Source: an uncultured Oscillospiraceae bacterium (lineage in GTDB: Bacteria; Bacillota; Clostridia; Oscillospirales; Oscillospiraceae). From it: DNA of 6,790 nucleotides. The notes under the pieces were generated by a model. That model worked only from the letters and a program-made list of their open reading frames with translations. It did not search any database and was not told the origin of the DNA. Shown piece after piece: positions 6,210 through 6,790 of this stretch (its first letter is position 1; each line of letters opens with the position of its first letter). The position numbers and the translations under genes are program-made. Location: assembly GCA_900754965.1 (NCBI GenBank), contig CAAEEO010000061.1, forward strand, positions 1 to 6,790, given 5' to 3'.

Positions 6210-6374
6210 AACATTCCGCGGTACCACCCAGATTCGGCCGTCAGGCCGCACTTGATGCCGGATAACGGCGGCGCCGCCGGGGATTGGCCGGAACTCACGG
6301 GCGAACCAAGCGATGCCTGCCGCAGGACGCTTGCAGCCGGTGGCGTCCATTCTCTGATGCGGCGGTGATCCCGC
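6183..6374 (-). ncRNA. T-box riboswitch of the pheST operon, specific for tRNA-Phe
   Basis: The leader senses uncharged tRNA-Phe and allows transcription into pheST when charging is low. The conserved T-box GGGTGGTACCGCGGAA lies at 6229-6214. In the antiterminator GGG (6229-6227) pairs with CCC (6201-6199) and GCG (6219-6217) with CGU (6204-6202), leaving the UGGU bulge (6226-6223) to pair with the tRNA end ACCA; this fits the A73 of tRNA-Phe. Stem I is recognisable: a base pairing GCGGG (6374-6370) with CCCGU (6301-6297), a candidate specifier UUC (6305-6303) next to that base, and a distal arm GGACGC/GCGUCC (6348-6343 and 6330-6325) enclosing CACCGGCUGCAA, typical of the tRNA-elbow contact. 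A small stem III is CGGCC/GGCCG at 6248-6235. The total size and element order are canonical. The outer limits of stem I are approximate. Confidence 0.93.
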
Positions 6375-6413
6375 TATTTTCCCGATCATCGTTTTTTTCT
6401 TGATAACCATTTC

Positions 6414-6442
6414 TTTATAGCACACTCTTTCAGATTTGGCAA
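6414..6442 (-). promoter_or_regulatory. Sigma-A type promoter of the pheST operon
   Basis: On the minus strand TTGCCA (-35, 6442-6437) and TATAAA (-10, 6419-6414) are 17 bases apart. Transcription would begin near 6407, giving a leader of about 285 bases that contains the whole T-box. Confidence 0.82.
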
Positions 6443-6496
6443 GAGTGAAGTGGGAATTTTATGAAAAAGAGACGGGAAACAGCGGAAAATAGGAGA

Positions 6497-6525
6497 TTGC
6501 ACATGGTTTGGAAATAGAATATAAT
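6497..6525 (+). promoter_or_regulatory. Sigma-A type promoter of the lipoprotein gene
   Basis: TTGCAC (-35, 6497-6502) and a perfect TATAAT (-10, 6520-6525) are 17 bases apart. Transcription would start near 6532, leaving a very short leader that begins at or just before the AAGGAGG ribosome site. It is divergent from the pheST promoter, with about 54 bases between the two -35 boxes. Confidence 0.85.
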
Positions 6526-6546
6526 GTGGAAAAAGGAGGGAATACA

Positions 6547-6790
6547 ATGAAACGCTGTACAATGATTCTCAGTACCATTCTGCTGATTCTGGCACTGTGT
6601 GCCTGCGAAGTGACTTCCAGTTTTTCCTATTCTTTTGATGTAGCAACGGGAGATCGAATCAAAGTCGAACTGGATACCTCCACCGGATTGGATCTGAGCC
6701 AGAAAGATGGCCGGTTCTTTGTGAAAGAGGGGGAGGACAAGATTGTTGAGGGCCTGTTCATCACCCGGGAAACCTATGAGGAGCGCATGG
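6547..6790 (+). CDS. Putative lipoprotein of unknown function (5' part only)
   Basis: The first 81 codons are visible; the gene runs out of the window. The ATG has a strong AAGGAGG site (6533-6539) 7 bases upstream. The N-terminus is a lipoprotein signal: MKRC, a hydrophobic stretch TMILSTILLILAL, then LCAC with Cys20 as the likely lipidated residue. Cys at the -2 position of the lipobox is unusual but does not break the pattern. The mature part starts EVTSSFSYSFDVATG and is mixed charged, with DRIKVELDTSTGLDL and FFVKEGEDKIVEGLFITRETYEERM. I do not recognise the family. It would sit on the outer face of the cytoplasmic membrane. It is divergently transcribed from pheST with its own promoter, so no functional link is implied. 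Confidence 0.85.
   Translation, partial: MKRCTMILSTILLILALCACEVTSSFSYSFDVATGDRIKVELDTSTGLDLSQKDGRFFVKEGEDKIVEGLFITRETYEERM

Noticed and set aside
6123..6425. A longer pheS start at 6425 adding 101 residues
   Set aside because: The extension translates the T-box leader, starts upstream of the predicted transcription start, and has no PheS similarity; the ATG at 6122 has a ribosome site and gives the normal length.
21..6790. CRISPR array, insertion sequence, toxin-antitoxin or defence genes
   Set aside because: No regularly spaced repeats, transposase, terminal inverted repeats or recognisable defence domains were seen on either strand.

Overview
The window looks like ordinary chromosome of a Gram-positive anaerobic firmicute, probably a gut Clostridia of the Oscillospiraceae/Ruminococcaceae type, with the edge of a prophage at its left end. 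The reasons are a UPF0297/IreB family gene, a phenylalanyl-tRNA synthetase operon behind a T-box leader, strong AGGAGG-type ribosome binding sites, sigma-A type promoters and fairly GC-rich coding sequence. The genus assignment is inference.

Layout. At 21-779 (+) lies a phage-type Zn amidase (endolysin) with a likely internal start for its C-terminal domain. It runs up to the 3' end of a tRNA-Gln(CTG) gene at 823-896 (-), which has its own promoter and a terminator touching its CCA end. This fits a prophage integrated at the tRNA 3' end. Next are an IreB-like gene at 1021-1263 (-, GTG start, own promoter and terminator) and an XRE-type regulator fused to a multi-pass membrane domain at 1379-2467 (-), preceded by a perfect palindrome and a repeated half-site that may be its operator. 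Two hairpins at 2596-2662 separate it from the pheST operon.

pheS (5097-6122, -) and pheT (2661-5078, -) encode the two subunits of phenylalanyl-tRNA synthetase, 18 bases apart. They are preceded by a complete T-box riboswitch (about 6183-6374): a candidate UUC specifier, a stem I distal arm, a stem III hairpin, the conserved T-box sequence and a terminator hairpin. Uncharged tRNA-Phe should raise expression of the enzyme that charges it. A divergent promoter then drives a lipoprotein gene of unknown function (6547 onward, +), cut by the window end.

Apart from the amidase, the known genes are housekeeping. I found no clear evidence of a new multi-gene system. The most interesting points are the internal start in the endolysin, the probable prophage/tRNA junction, the membrane-bound regulator with its candidate operator, and the shortened N-terminus of the IreB homologue.
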